NCBI GenBank assembly: GCA_030248295.1
Contig: JASANH010000115.1
Coordinates: 124,001 to 188,000 of the forward strand
Source of the DNA: Mesodorylaimus sp. YZB2_4
Taxonomy: Eukaryota > Nematoda > Enoplea > Dorylaimida > Dorylaimidae
Reading direction: 5' to 3'
Length of the DNA stretch: 64,000 nt
In this document: one piece after another, positions 13,301 through 24,900 of the stretch
How positions within the stretch are numbered: position 1 is the stretch's first letter
Layout: every line of letters begins with the position of its first letter
Position numbers and translations under genes: made by a program
Notes under the pieces: generated by a model
Database searches by the model: none
Seen by the model: the letters and a program-made list of their open reading frames with translations, nothing else
Told to the model about the DNA's origin: nothing

Positions 13301-14232
13301 TTTTTATTATTGGTCAGCAGGTTCAAGCTTCTTATCACAAAATGGCCGAGTTGGTGTGCCTGCGACGGTCAGTTTCGCTAAAAACCATATCAAAACAGAA
13401 AGATACTTTGTTTTAGTAATTATCGACAGGGTAATTACTCAAATCACACCATCAAACCTATATTTTGTGACAAAAAGCTTGAACCTGCTAATCAGTGAAA
13501 AATGGGCGGGAATTCGAATTTTCGATTCGGCGATGTTTTTCTACTGTAGTTATAAACTTCAATTTTTGATTGATTCGTGAATTAATTTCTTCACTTTTAG
13601 GTTCAACCGAAATGTTGATGGCGTGCGCTGTGCAACAAGCGGCTGCAAAAACGGCTGGGAAAGAGTCGGTGGCGATGGAAGCCTATGCTCGTTCTCTGAT
13701 GCAATTACCAGCCATCATGGCCGACAATGCTGGTTTCGATTCGGTCGAATTGGTGGCTCAATTACGCGCCTCTTATGTCGAAGGGAAAAAGAATGTGGGA
13801 ATAAGTAAGTTTAAAATGATTTGGCATGAGCGGGAGTCGAACCTAGGTCCCCTGATCGCGGACCTTAGATAGGGCTGGTTTCACATTAGCTAGGAATCCT
13901 AGCTGTTGACTCACTCTAGGAAAAAAATTGTGGGAATAAGTAAGTTCAAAATGATTTGGCCATAGCGAGAGTCGAACCCGGGTCCCCCGATCGCACATCC
14001 TTACTGCTGTGAAATCAGCCCTAGAATAATGGTCGATTTACAATTATCGTTTTTTGCAGATATGGAAACCGGTCAAGTGGACGATATGGGCAAGTTGGGC
14101 GTTGTGGAATCGTTCCGTGTCAAATACGCCATGTTAAATTCGGCGACGGAAGCGGCCGAGATGATCCTACGTGTGGATAACATCATCAAAGCGGCACCTC
14201 GTCAACGCGCCGCCGATCGTGGTCATCACTGA
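7342..14232 (+). CDS. CCT2: T-complex protein 1 subunit beta (TRiC/CCT chaperonin)
   Basis: Ten exons: 7342-7347, 7487-7742, 7820-7896, 7947-8059, 8112-8238, 11810-11986, 12043-12274, 12670-12918, 13601-13804 and 14060-14232. They give 537 residues, matching the family length of about 535. The first exon encodes only Met-Ala. Group II chaperonin signatures are intact: TLGPKGMDK (42-49), NDGAT (67-71), the ATP-site GDGTTS (98-103), [20 protein letters not shown], and a GGG before STEM near the exon 8/9 join. It forms one ring position of the cytosolic hetero-oligomer that folds actin, tubulin and other proteins. The loop before NDGAT is about three residues longer than in human. Intron 5 is 3.6 kb, intron 7 holds tandem tRNA-like copies, and the donor of exon 9 is duplicated downstream. 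The gene converges on TBC1D15/17 across 190 bp. Confidence 0.97.
8239..11809. other. Long CCT2 intron 5, repeat-filled
   Basis: No exon is needed here; the flanking exons join in phase. It contains a B-box sequence near 9237, an interspersed family at about 10008-10350 also seen at 47395-47660 and, inverted, at 27300-27510 (shared string 'gagcatca.(g)gcgcgcggcaaatt'), and a third family at 11105-11345. Near 11460-11530 and 11590-11700 is an imperfect inverted repeat around 'ctggtcaagaatggcaaa'. Confidence 0.6.
11105..11345 (+). repeat. Interspersed repeat family (copy 1 of 3)
   Basis: This stretch resembles 15225-15455 and 20338-20575. Shared landmarks in order are 'gacttttggcgg(g)aatat', 'gcattcgatagc.catcatc', 'ttgcgatcatttt', 'aggaccaagg.t.gggagata' and 'cacgtt...catttt(t)gactt'. 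The other two copies lie on the same strand inside TBC1D15/17 introns. Confidence 0.55.
12288..12640 (+). repeat. Three tandem tRNA-like units in CCT2 intron 7
   Basis: Three units of about 102 bases each start with 'gggtcgtggcctagcgggtt' (A-box-like) and end with 'gagggttcgactcccac' or a close variant (B box near 12344, 12447 and 12548). The third is followed by a tail 'atgtgtgtttcttagcc..cgagtgc' that recurs after tRNA-like heads at 37.7 and 62.7 kb. The T arm forms with one mismatch, but the 5' and 3' ends do not pair as an acceptor stem, so I call these SINE heads rather than tRNA genes. Confidence 0.65.
13095..13265 (+). repeat. tRNA-derived repeat with palindromic GGTTTGCGAACCA core
   Basis: A B-box-like 'ggggttcgattgccagtgag' is followed by 'gaggttggtttgcgaaccat' and 'aaccctcgctgacc'. 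The same order occurs at about 35290-35350 and 44290-44350, so this is a dispersed family distinct from the one in intron 7. A separate B box, 'gagggttcgattcccagtcg', lies just upstream near 13007. Confidence 0.6.
13790..14010 (-). repeat. Tandem duplication carrying the exon 9 donor and a tRNA-like box
   Basis: The end of CCT2 exon 9 with its donor (gtgggaataagtaagtt at about 13796) is repeated at about 13931, together with 'aaaatgatttgg' and a reverse-complement B box ('gagtcgaacc' near 13833 and 13970). The unit is about 134 bases. The real exon ends at 13804; reading on to the second donor would meet a stop. Confidence 0.65.
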
Positions 14233-14422
14233 TCGTGATAGTGACCAGGCGAAGGGACCGCATCGAACGTGAGTCCATTGTTGCATTCGTTATTACATCG
14301 TTGCTTTTTCTTTGAACTTTAAAGTTAGATAAAAACTACACGCATTTATCACATCCCATCCCACATGGCCAGCAGTAGAAGAAAGCAGTCTAGTATAAAT
14401 GGTCAATGACCCAATGGCCTCA
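14233..14422. other. Convergent 3' region of CCT2 and TBC1D15/17
   Basis: Only 190 bases separate the two stop codons. No canonical AATAAA is seen on either strand, so the transcripts probably use variant poly(A) signals or overlap into each other's 3' ends. Confidence 0.5.
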
Positions 14423-17400
14423 TTAATCCACTTTTCTCTGAGCTATCCCCGGGGCTGGTTTCGAGCTCGTACTCGGACTAATTATAGGCGTAACTGGAGC
14501 GTGTGTTTGAAATCCCAAAATTTCACAAATATGCGACGGCAATTTGTCTTGAACGGCGGCTAATTGATGGAAAATACCTTCGGCCGTTTTCAATGTTTCT
14601 TCCAATGGCGTGTGCATGGACAGATCATTGATGTGCTGAAACCATGGCCGCGTTATTTTAGGACAGGGTTTCTCTAAGGGTCGACCAAGACTTGTGCCAA
14701 TAAGTCGAAATAGGAAACCCCTCTGAATTTTACCATATGTGCCCCCCATGTTCAGAAGTCACAAAAACCGCTTGCAGGACGTGTATTTCTAAGTTGTACC
14801 ATTACTATGCCAGTGCGGCTCGCGACACGTCTGCGACTGTTTGCGACCGCAACGAAATCGCGCGCGCGGTCGCAGACACTCAAAAACAGTCGCGGAAAAG
14901 TCGCTAGCCGCACAGTCCTCGTCAAGGTATTCTTTAGATATATGAGACAGGATTTATTTTATTGCATTTTTTCTTCTCTACAAGAAAGGCTATTTCTGAT
15001 GTTAATAATAGCCTGCGATCAAATTCGAAACATATGAAATAAAACCACAGCTAGTAATTTTACCAGACTCTTAGCAATTTTTACCCTGCCGTGTCAAGAC
15101 AAAGTATATAACATGCCTATATTTTCTGGAAACAGGTACTAAGGGGCACATATGTTGAAATTTTCAGTGGGGATTCGTTGTTATATTTCGAGTTGTTCGC
15201 ACAAATGTGTGCAGAAAAATTTGAATTTGAACTTTTGGCGGGAATATCTCATCAACGGTGGAAGCTAGAAAAATTTTAAAAATGGCATTCGATAGCCCAT
15301 CATCTTGCGATCATTTTGATGTACTTAAGATCAATTTAGGACCAAGGATTGGGGAGATATGTGCGATACCGCCCAAGCAACAGTTTCACGTGTATTTCCA
15401 CAGGAAGGGGGAAACATTTTTGACTTTTGCATCACCATACACTCATCGGGTACCTTAGATTAAGCACAAGAAGTCATGGGACCGGAATTTTCATTTGGCA
15501 AGTTAGCATTCGCATAGGTCGCCCGTTGCAGAAACAAATATTTCGTCTTACCTTCAAAATTTCAGTAAATCCGTATCTGTTTTCCATAATGGTCACACTT
15601 TGCAAATCGAGTATGGCCAAACAGATCAGTAAATGAAAATTTTTGCACGGCAAATCAGTCCATAGGACCTAAAAAAATATTGAAATTGATTTTAAAAAAT
15701 TCATCTAAAATTTAAAATTTTACCTCCCACAATCGCATAATATCAGAAAAACCGAACTCGCGTTTAAATAAAACCAAAAGCCATCGAAAACAAAAATACA
15801 TATTATCTGAATCGTGACTTTCTAAAAAAATACGAAATTTAATTTTTTTAAAACTTGATGAAAAATTATTTACCCAAATAATTTGCCAATTTCGGATTCA
15901 CCACCATGGTCAAATCACGCAATTGCATTAATTGGTTCCTTATACTTTTCTGATCCATTTCAAAATTTTGAAACTAAAACAAAAAAATTTATGTAAAAAA
16001 ATTAAACTGAACTTATGTACTTTACCAAAAAATCCCCGCCAAAATTTAATTTTCCAACCTTTATTAGACTTTAACTTTTAACAAAAATGTCGTATATTAT
16101 TTAAATTCCTAAACTAACTCACTGAAAAATTTGAATTTCCCGCCAAAACCTATACCTCCAAAACCTCATTCCGACTTCGCTGCATGGGGAAGATGCACCT
16201 ATGCCTAGCACCTTACCACTTTGTTCATAAACCCAGCAAATGTCCAAAACGCGTCCACTTCGTTTTCCATGACCACCAATATGGGCGAGAGCAAATCCGA
16301 CATTCCTTGAACATAGCCTAAAAATCATAAACTACAGTAGAGTTTCGGCTGCAGCGAAATGACAGATCAAACTTGGCATGACGCTGGACTAGCCCCCCCC
16401 CCACGTGTCCACAGTACTAACCAATGTCGAAGTTGTACATGACGTATGTCAATAAAATCGATGTCAACGTGTCCAAGTGAGCGTTGCATTCGCCCTCATA
16501 AAATCGATGGTTACGATCCGTTCTGGCAACGTCTTTTTCTATAATGACAACACAAGTACTAAAATCCAAAGCTTTTCACATCAATTGAAACTTTTATCTG
16601 AAACCATACTTTACCCACCCATACTGTAAACTGGGCTTTCTGTTTGATAAATATCAATCGAGTATTACTTCGATTTTACATAATACATATATCATGAATC
16701 AGAAACTTCAGCTCAGCAACAAATGCCAGTTCTTCAAATACAAAAGAGTCGGCATCAGTGAGTTTCGAACCAGCGACCTCCCGACTCCAACACTAACGTC
16801 TTACCACCTGCACGAGTTACAGTATCTCAACTCATCGAACAGAGCTGGCACCAGCGGGTTTCGAACCAGGAACCTCCCGATTCCAATACTTGGGCCCTAC
16901 CACCTACACCACATCTCATCCTCACTTACCAATCAGAGCTTTTCGATCACGAAATTCGCTAAATCGTTTCTCCTGATCCTCGCTAATCGTTCGCCATTGC
17001 AATTTCATTCGATAATAATCATCTTTTCTTTGTTTATCCACTTCGTCCTTTTGTGCTTTTGTCGACTTCCATTCGTGGTAACCCAACAAATATTTCCACG
17101 CTTCCGACCTCAATTCGTGAACCATTCCCTACAAATATGCCGTTTTTCTTATACAAAGGCGTCTTTTATCCAAAAAACCTAAAATATTACCCCACGAAAA
17201 ATACGAAATTTCAATTCTCGAACATTCGAAAATGAACCATCCTCAGACCTGAAACCATTCCATTCTTGCACAGTCAAAGGATCATTTCTCGGCACTTCGG
17301 GACGTTTCGGAAATTCCAACTAAAAAAATTTTGAATTTTCATTTTAAATTCGAATTTCCCGCACATGTTTTAACAACTTACTTTGGTAATCATTTCAAAA

Positions 17401-20400
17401 TCGCCAGGTTCTTGTTGTTGAATAAATTGCGCATCTTCGTCACGTTTTTGTAATTCTCGTAAACTATCGATGCATTGTTTTTGTTCATTTTCATCCAATT
17501 CGTTCAAATCCAACATGGCCGCTCGGACTTGATCTTGTAAAAAATTTGTCACTTTTCCCAAACCCGTCAGAGCTGTCGAATACGGATCTGACCACAATCT
17601 CTAAACAAAAGCCAATTCTTGCATTTCTTGCTCAAAAATTGATAAAAATCAACAAAAAATGGGGTCCTTACTGATATAAAATCCGATGATCGTTCCTTGA
17701 ATAATAATGAAACCGATTGTTGCAAAGCTTCAGTTTTTTCATCAGTTACCAAAATTAGGTCATCTTCTTTCGCTGAGCTAAAAAACAGAATTCTTTTCTT
17801 TATATTCATTTGTTCTTTCATTTTTTCACTTTTGTTTCTATTGTTAAAGCGCGGGTACAGGGCAGGAGCTGCGACTATTTTTCCCGTCTTCTCCTCAATG
17901 ACCAGAAGACCAGTCAGGGGTGGGCGACTTGTTCCCTGGCGTCTGATTGGCCGAGATTGGAGGCGGAGCACCTGGCGTCACCTCAAAGGGTATATGCGCG
18001 GCCATGCGACCACTTAGCGGGAAAGTGCGCGACCACGCGACTACTGATCGATATACTCGCCCTTTAAGAAAGTACAAGATTAGTCCTGTTCATGTTTTAA
18101 GTTAAAAAGATCTGCTTGTTGGACCCGTTTTTCTAAACTCTACTCTGCGAAAGGGCGGTGGGAGCTCGCGACGCGTCTGCGACTGCAATGGAAGCGTTGC
18201 GCGTAGTCGCAGACGTGTCGCGAGCCGCAGAGACCCCGCTAGGGCAAACTTTATATAAACGCGTCCTGCATGGGCATATTGACAGGCAATATCCAGCTAA
18301 TTCTACCCAGGTGCGACCGGATCTTTCGGTTCCGGTGGATCCGGCCAGATCTGACTGGATCCGGTTCTGGTACCGGATCCGGATCTTTTCTGCCGGATCT
18401 TACGGGATCTTTGAATTTTGGACTGCTTATGACAAAATGAAGAATTTGACCACTTATGACAATATGGTCAAATACAATATATTTGACACTTATGAGAAAC
18501 TGTTATTTTTAAGATGTAATTTGAGAGCCGTTAATTTCGATTTATCTTTTTTGTCGGAATGAGCGCATTCTCAAGGTTGATGATCGATTATTATGATTAA
18601 TTGCTTTGATTTTTCATTCTGAATGTTTGATTTGTCTTATCATATGATTTGAATTGACGAAAAACGAATTTGATTGAAATTTTGTTCAAATTTTTTTAGA
18701 TCCGGGAGATCCGGTAGATCCGGCTTTTTCAGATCCAGTAGATCCGGATCCGGATCTTTTTTGGATCCGATCGCACCTGGAATTCTACCCTGACGAAGGC
18801 TGCAGTCGCAAATAGACGCGTCTGCGACTGTATGCGACTCGTTGCGCGTAGTCGCAGACAAGTCGCAAGACGCAGAAGCCACGCCAGGACACAATTTCTA
18901 AAACTTGGCATAATAACGTGCTATACCCAGCTAACTCTACCGTGACAAAGGCTGCAGTCGCAAATGGACGCGTCTGCGACTGTATGCGACTCGTTGCGCG
19001 TAGTCGCAGACAAGTCGCAAGACGCAGAAGCCACGCCAGGACACAATTTCTAAAACTTGGCATAATAACGTGCTATACCCAGCTAACTCTACCGTGACAA
19101 AGGCTGCAGTCGCAAATGGACGCGTCTGCGACTGTTTGAGACTGCAACGAAAGCGTTGCGCGTAGTCGCAAGACGCAGAAGCCACGCCGGGACACACTTT
19201 TTGTAAATTGACGTAATAACGACCGTGCTATCCCAAGCTAACTCTACCCTGACAAAGGCTGCAGTCGCAAAAGAGCCGTCTGCGACTATTTGCGACGGCG
19301 ACGGCAACGAAAACGGATGCGTGGTCGTAGACGCGTCGCAAGCCGCAGAGACCTGCACGGGTATAATAACGTGCTGCTTGAGAGATATCGCCCACATATC
19401 GCTTACTCCTTGTCCTAAACTAATTGACGTAAATTTTGTCGCACATACTTCAGCAAATACCTCGAATTCACTCTCAACATTTTTCCATGTGCGTGTCTTC
19501 ATACCTGCTCCCGAACATGTCAAACTCGCAGAAAACTGAGGGTTTTTGGTTGGGATTACTTCGTCTTCAATCGCAGGCTGTTATAGAAATCGCGCACAAC
19601 ATATCTTTACGAGCGGAAAAATACTACGAGATTAATCCTGGCGCAAGTTTGCAGTCAAGAAAATTCGGCAGTCTCTTACTTTACTAAATGAGAGAAGTGA
19701 AAGGGGGCCAAAAAACCATATTGGGACGCGTTTTCCTCAAGTCTACCAAAAGACAAGAGTTGTGGGGCCTCCAACGCGTCTGCGACCGCGCACATTTTTC
19801 TTTAACGGTCGCAAACAGTCGCAGACGCGTCACAGCCCAGAATGCCCCTCCAGGGTAGACTTCTAAAAGACGTCTCCTCTGAACGTGCTTTAAGTCCTGT
19901 CCTACGTTCAGAAGTCAGAAATACCCAGGTGCAGGGACCGTATATCTGAAGTGTGAGGTGCGTGCGGCTACCGACGCGACTGCGACTGCTCGCGACCGCA
20001 ACAAAGCGCGCGCGTGGTCGCTGACCCACATAACAGTCGCAGACGCGTCGCAAGCCGCAAGGCCTCTCCAGGGGCTTATTTCGTTTCATTTTTGCTGCTT
20101 TTAACGATAAGCCATGTCCGCTTTCAGTATGTGCCCGTGATCGAAGTCGATAGATCGAGAAATGAAACCATATAACGTAATTCTGGGCAATAAACACCAG
20201 TTATTTGCGATTTCGACCCTCGCATGTAACCCGAACGTATATTTTTCTGTGAGTAAATGTCGGGATACATGCCTGGTAAAATTATCTCAATGGTCTTCAC
20301 CTCTTGGTATCGAGTTATATCAGATAAGGGAGAGAAAAAATTTGAATTTCAGCTTTTGGCGGGAATATCTCTCGAATGGCAAGAGTTCCAGCATTAAAAA

Positions 20401-21419
20401 AAATGCATTAGGTACCTTTTAAACTTGTGCTCATTTTGATTGTTTCAAGTTAGTTTTAGGTCCAAAGATTAGAAAGATATGGCTGATATCGCCCGAGCAA
20501 CACGTTTTTTGCATTTCCATAGAGGAGGTAAAAAAATTTTCACTTTTTCGTCACCAAAAATCAGTGGAACTTCCATTTTTCAAAGTTAGAATCGACCCTT
20601 AGAGAAACCGTGTCTTAAAAAATCCATAAACTTTCTACTTACCGTTTCAAAGTCATATATTTTTGTAATACGGTTACAAAATCTGGACTATTGCCCGATC
20701 GGAATCGTAAAGGCGTATAACTCGTACCATCCTTGCCATGAAATCGTACGCACGATTCGGGTGGATTCCCGCATTCCACTGATTTAAAACTTCGAATATC
20801 TTTTAAATCCAAGGAAAAATTTGCCTGACGTTTGCGCATGTCCAATTTTTGTTGAGTAGAAGATGCTCCTTCTAAAAAAACCAGAATCTATAAAAAAAAA
20901 CAATTTTAATATGAAAGATGTAAAATATACGCACCCGATCCATTAGCGTTTGTAATTTCCCACGTCGATTCTTCCAGGGCTTTTTCATTGCTCACTGCGC
21001 TATTGAATTCCACAAAAACTCCGTACGGCTAAAAAAAGAAACAAAGTTTTTCATGCAACGTTTCTTATCTATCAGCGTAAAAAAAGAACGATAGGCAGCA
21101 TGAATCATTGACTCGCCACCAAAACAGACTTGGCAGGTTTTCAAAACACGAGATTTGACGGTCCGAAATTCTAAAGCAACAACATTTCTTCTTACTCTTT
21201 CGACAATTGTTAGTTTTCCATCGATTTCAATAATAGAATTCACTCCATCGCTTACTTGTCCACTTACGTCCATCGGGCCGAATACGATCTAAAAAAAAAC
21301 AAAAAATTAGTCACATGAAAATTTGAAATTTGAAAATTCGTATTCGAATTTGAATTTACATTTTCAATTTCGCTTCGCATCGAAGAAAGTCGTTGCAATC
21401 CTGAACCACGTTCCGCCAT
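14423..21419 (-). CDS. TBC1D15: TBC1 domain family member 15/17-like Rab GTPase-activating protein
   Basis: Fourteen minus-strand exons: 21360-21419, 21196-21288, 20935-21028, 20643-20871, 17672-17777, 17382-17600, 17191-17319, 16930-17128, 16422-16538, 16217-16317, 15874-15973, 15724-15821, 15552-15668 and 14423-14635. Phases close over 624 residues. The N-terminal half (RQANFSLDLKDIRSFKSVE, DPYSTALTGLGKVTNF, QQQEPGDFEMITK) follows the TBC1D15/17 regulatory region. The TBC domain is complete, with the arginine finger in DVARTDR and the glutamine finger in GYVQGMSDLLSP, then FCFRWLLVLFKREF. It should stimulate GTP hydrolysis on Rab7-class GTPases at late endosomes or mitochondria. The first three exons are the least conserved and least certain. 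The large intron 17778-20642 carries tandem repeats. I cannot separate TBC1D15 from TBC1D17; this looks like their single invertebrate ancestor form. Confidence 0.93.
14800..15455 (+). repeat. Composite interspersed repeat in the last TBC1D15/17 intron
   Basis: It begins with a GC-rich hairpin-forming block (gtctgcgactgtttgcgacc and, inverted, ggtcgcagac) at 14815-14910. The second family seen at 11105-11345 then follows at 15225-15455. The same order of the two blocks appears at about 19965-20575, suggesting one composite element of 650 bases or so. Confidence 0.5.
18155..20080 (+). repeat. GTCTGCGACTG repeats, including four tandem units of about 152 bp
   Basis: Inside the large TBC1D15/17 intron, a unit running from 'ggctgcagtcgcaaatggac' through 'gcgtctgcgactg' and 'gtcgcaagacgcagaagcc' to 'gtgctatacccagctaactc' starts near 18798, 18950, 19102 and 19256. 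Isolated relatives lie at about 18160-18240, 19770-19850 and 19970-20060. Each unit contains GTCTGCGACTG and its inverse CAGTCGCAGAC and can fold into a hairpin. A further block of 'gatccgg' repeats lies at 18319-18400 and 18698-18770. Confidence 0.75.
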
Positions 21420-21904
21420 TGCGTTTAAGAGAAATAAAAACGGAATTTTATCGAATCAAAATCTTCACAAAAATGAAATTTCGATTCGATGACTTGCGTG
21501 AACATTGTGATTATTGTTGGGTGGTAAAATAAGGATTCAGTCGGAAACTTTAAATCTGTTCTAGCATGTTTTTCAAAATGTTTTTTCCGGGGATACGAAT
21601 ACTTTTTTTTAATTCGGCTCGCTTTAAATTTTAACTGCTTTTTTTTTCTTTTTTGAGAGTTATATCTAAGTCTGAAACTTAAGAGTACCAATCACACTTG
21701 GCACGAAAGGCGGGGCGGAAGAGCGGCTGGTCGTCATTTGTTGAGTTGCTTCTTTTGGATCGCAGGTGCCTCGAATATCATTTCTTTGGGTTGTGCCATT
21801 GTATGAGTGAGGCACGCCTTTGCACAAACCCTATATGGTGCTAATTACATTTCTACATCGTTTCTTCGCGGCATATCCGAAGCCTACATATTTGAAAAGG
21901 AAAA
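21420..21904. promoter_or_regulatory. Candidate bidirectional promoter, TBC1D15/17 and PLD
   Basis: The start codons of the two divergent genes are 485 bases apart. The region is AT-rich near TBC1D15/17 and contains a GC box (ggcggggcgg, about 21710-21720) on the PLD side. No other gene fits in the gap. The promoter role is inferred from position only. Confidence 0.45.
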
Positions 21905-24900
21905 ATGACTGGGAACGGCTCTTCCTCCATCGACATATCAGCAACTGATGCTAGCCAAGATGGATTCCTCGCCTTATCTTCGCCAAAAAAAATTCCTCAG
22001 CACGAAGTGAATGTTGAAATCGGCCGAAATGGTGCCTTTTTTGAAAAATCGTCCATTTCGCAAACTCCCATGAGCATCACCGATTTTGACTCTAGTGATA
22101 GCGATACTACGTCGTCGGAAGAATCGGATTTTGAAGAATACGAGCAATGCGATTGTGTTCACGAGCATCAAGTTCAACCTGGTAAGTGTGTTATTGCATC
22201 GTTTTTCCTGTTTCTACCACCCTTCATACTAGCTTCTTTCCGTCGCGGGGCTGGGAAGTTGGTTTTTTTCGCCCCCGTTTGCTCCGTCACAAGCTTCGCT
22301 ACGATAGCTAAGAGTATTGGTATGCAAACACAACATGCACTAGTTGCCATGACGTATATCCCATCGATTCAGTATTCTTTTCGTACAGTAACCCCGCTTT
22401 TTCCGGATTAAAAAGATCCGTCGACTGGTTTTAAAATGTTTATGGCAAATGAAATTCCCCTTTTGTTTTCGATCTAAAAGAATATCACGTATTCACGTCA
22501 CGCGCAGAAGCAGGAGCTTGAATATTTTTTTCGCCAATTCAATTCGCCTGAATGTGACAAGTAAAAGCGAGAATGTATTCTTTCTAGATCGTATTCCATA
22601 TTCGGCCATTTACGATAGTCAAGACCAAGTGCACGAACGTGGTTATTTCAATCCGTCATTTCCAGTCAATGCTCGAATTGTAAACGTGGACAGAGATACT
22701 AGCGGGACTATACATTTAATTAATCCTTATATGTAAGTCAAAAATTCAAATTTTCAAGTTTTTTTAGATTTAAATTCAAATTTAGTTTTTAATTCAATTT
22801 TAGATTGAAATTTTTAAATTCAAATTCAACTTCAGTTTTTTTAATCATTTTTAGATCGAAATTCGAATGTAATTTGACTTATCTTCTTTTATTTTAGTTA
22901 TACTATCGAATTAGAACATGGAAAATATACTTGGACAGTTTTTCGTCGTTATATCGATTTTCAACATCTTCACAATCGTTTGCTTCTTTTTCGAGCCGCT
23001 TCAAAAGTGGCAGCACCAATGCGCAGGTCGGTTTTAATTCTTTTTTTTTCTTATCACTCAAACCTTCCCAAATCAATAAAATAGGTAACGACAATGTTGT
23101 AGCCAGCAAGGGATCAGCTGAGCTGGTTCTTTGCTAGCCAAAGAAAACTGCATTTTCTAAGCTATAATACGCCTAAGCAAATATTGCAGTAACTTTTTTT
23201 CAAACAGGATTAGGCGAAAGGATCGAGAGCAACCGTAAGTTTTGTGCGTTTGCATGAAAATAAGTGCATTTATTTTGCGTAAAATATGCAATGCATCGTT
23301 TTGTTTTTGCATTTTAACTATGTAGCACCTTTCATAAAATTTGATAAAAAAGCGATGTCTAGAGAGGCTTTCTAAGAGACTCGACCCGGGGCTGGCAGGT
23401 CGACTTTTTTGACCACCTTTTTTATGCTTTAGCGAAAGTACTCGCAAAACTGATTGTCTTCGCGGAAGTACAATTTTTCTAAAATGCCTATATATGGAAA
23501 TATAGCACATTTAAAGTAAAAATGGTCACTTTTGGTCAAAAAATCATAACTTGCTTAGTTTTTGGTCTAGAACAATTTAAAAATGCAGAAATGACCCAGG
23601 TCCGCCCGATAAGGCAATTATCGGTATCGGCCGATAACCGATAACGCAATTATCGGCCGATAAAACCGATAATTTTTGAAAACTTAAAAATTCAAGTTTT
23701 ATGGCGGCGAATTTGAACTTTGGTCAGATCGCCATCCTTTTAACATGCAATTTTTTAATTGCGCATGCTATGCTTCCTTTGAAGACCAATTTGAATCAAT
23801 CTGGTAGCCCAAAATCTCGGGACCGAAGACTATGTAAGTTGCAATATGCCAACTAAAAACTCCTCTTCGCAGATGTCATACACTTGAGGCAACGCATGAC
23901 ACCTCTGGGACCAGCCGTGTGACACTGTCAGGAAGTGGGCAAGTTAAAACCCAGCTGGCAGGACAGGGTCTGGATGCTTGAGTAAAAGGAAGTTACTGAT
24001 TGAACAGGAGAATTCCCTTTATTTAAATTGGAATATAAACTGGATTTTGTTGCTTCTATCTTGCAGGCGGAGGTACATTATGTGCACATGCACACCCTGG
24101 AAACTTGAATGAGACCCAGAACCGTCTAAAACTCATTTTGTTAGACTCTAGGTAGGGATAATGAGTGAAATATGCAAAGCAGATCCTTTCACAACTTTTT
24201 GAGGGCTCTGGTGTTCGACTGGGGTCCTGACCCTGATCCTCATCCAAAACAGCATGCATCGAGGATTCACCCTCAAACACTTTTCCACGTCCAGATAAAC
24301 GAAAATACCCACGAAACATAGTATCAGCATTATGTGCAATGTTGTGAGGTGACTGAGATGTTTATACTCATAAAAAATAGTTCCGATGCAGGGCAAACTT
24401 CATGAAGTTTTTAGAACATGTCAAGAAAAGAAGTGAAGAGATAGAAGGACGCAAACAGCCAAAAAGCTTTTTCCTATCCCAGCCCCTTCAGGGTTATCTC
24501 AACCCCAGAAGACCCTGAAGGCCATCACCATTCCTGTCTCTGACTCCAAATGGGGAAAGACTAACCTCATCCCCAAATCTCACCCAAGGGTGAATGCTAC
24601 GACTACAGCGATAATTTGTAGTCATAGCCCCTTTTTTGAGTCAGACTAGCCTGTAATCTATTGTGCCGCGGGGGCCTGAGAAGGACTGTTGTTTCTGAGT
24701 GTACAGTATAATAAGAATACGACACGAGGCAAAGAGGTCGCCTTCATTGAGAAGCATGCAAGTAACAAGACAGGGCCAGCCCTACCTCATTCCCATAACC
24801 TCAGCCTATGCAACACACAGACAGCCAAGTGCTTTTGGTGTAAACTGCTTTGGTGCCATTGCGGGCATCCCAGTAAGAAAAGTCATGATCATGGTGATCG

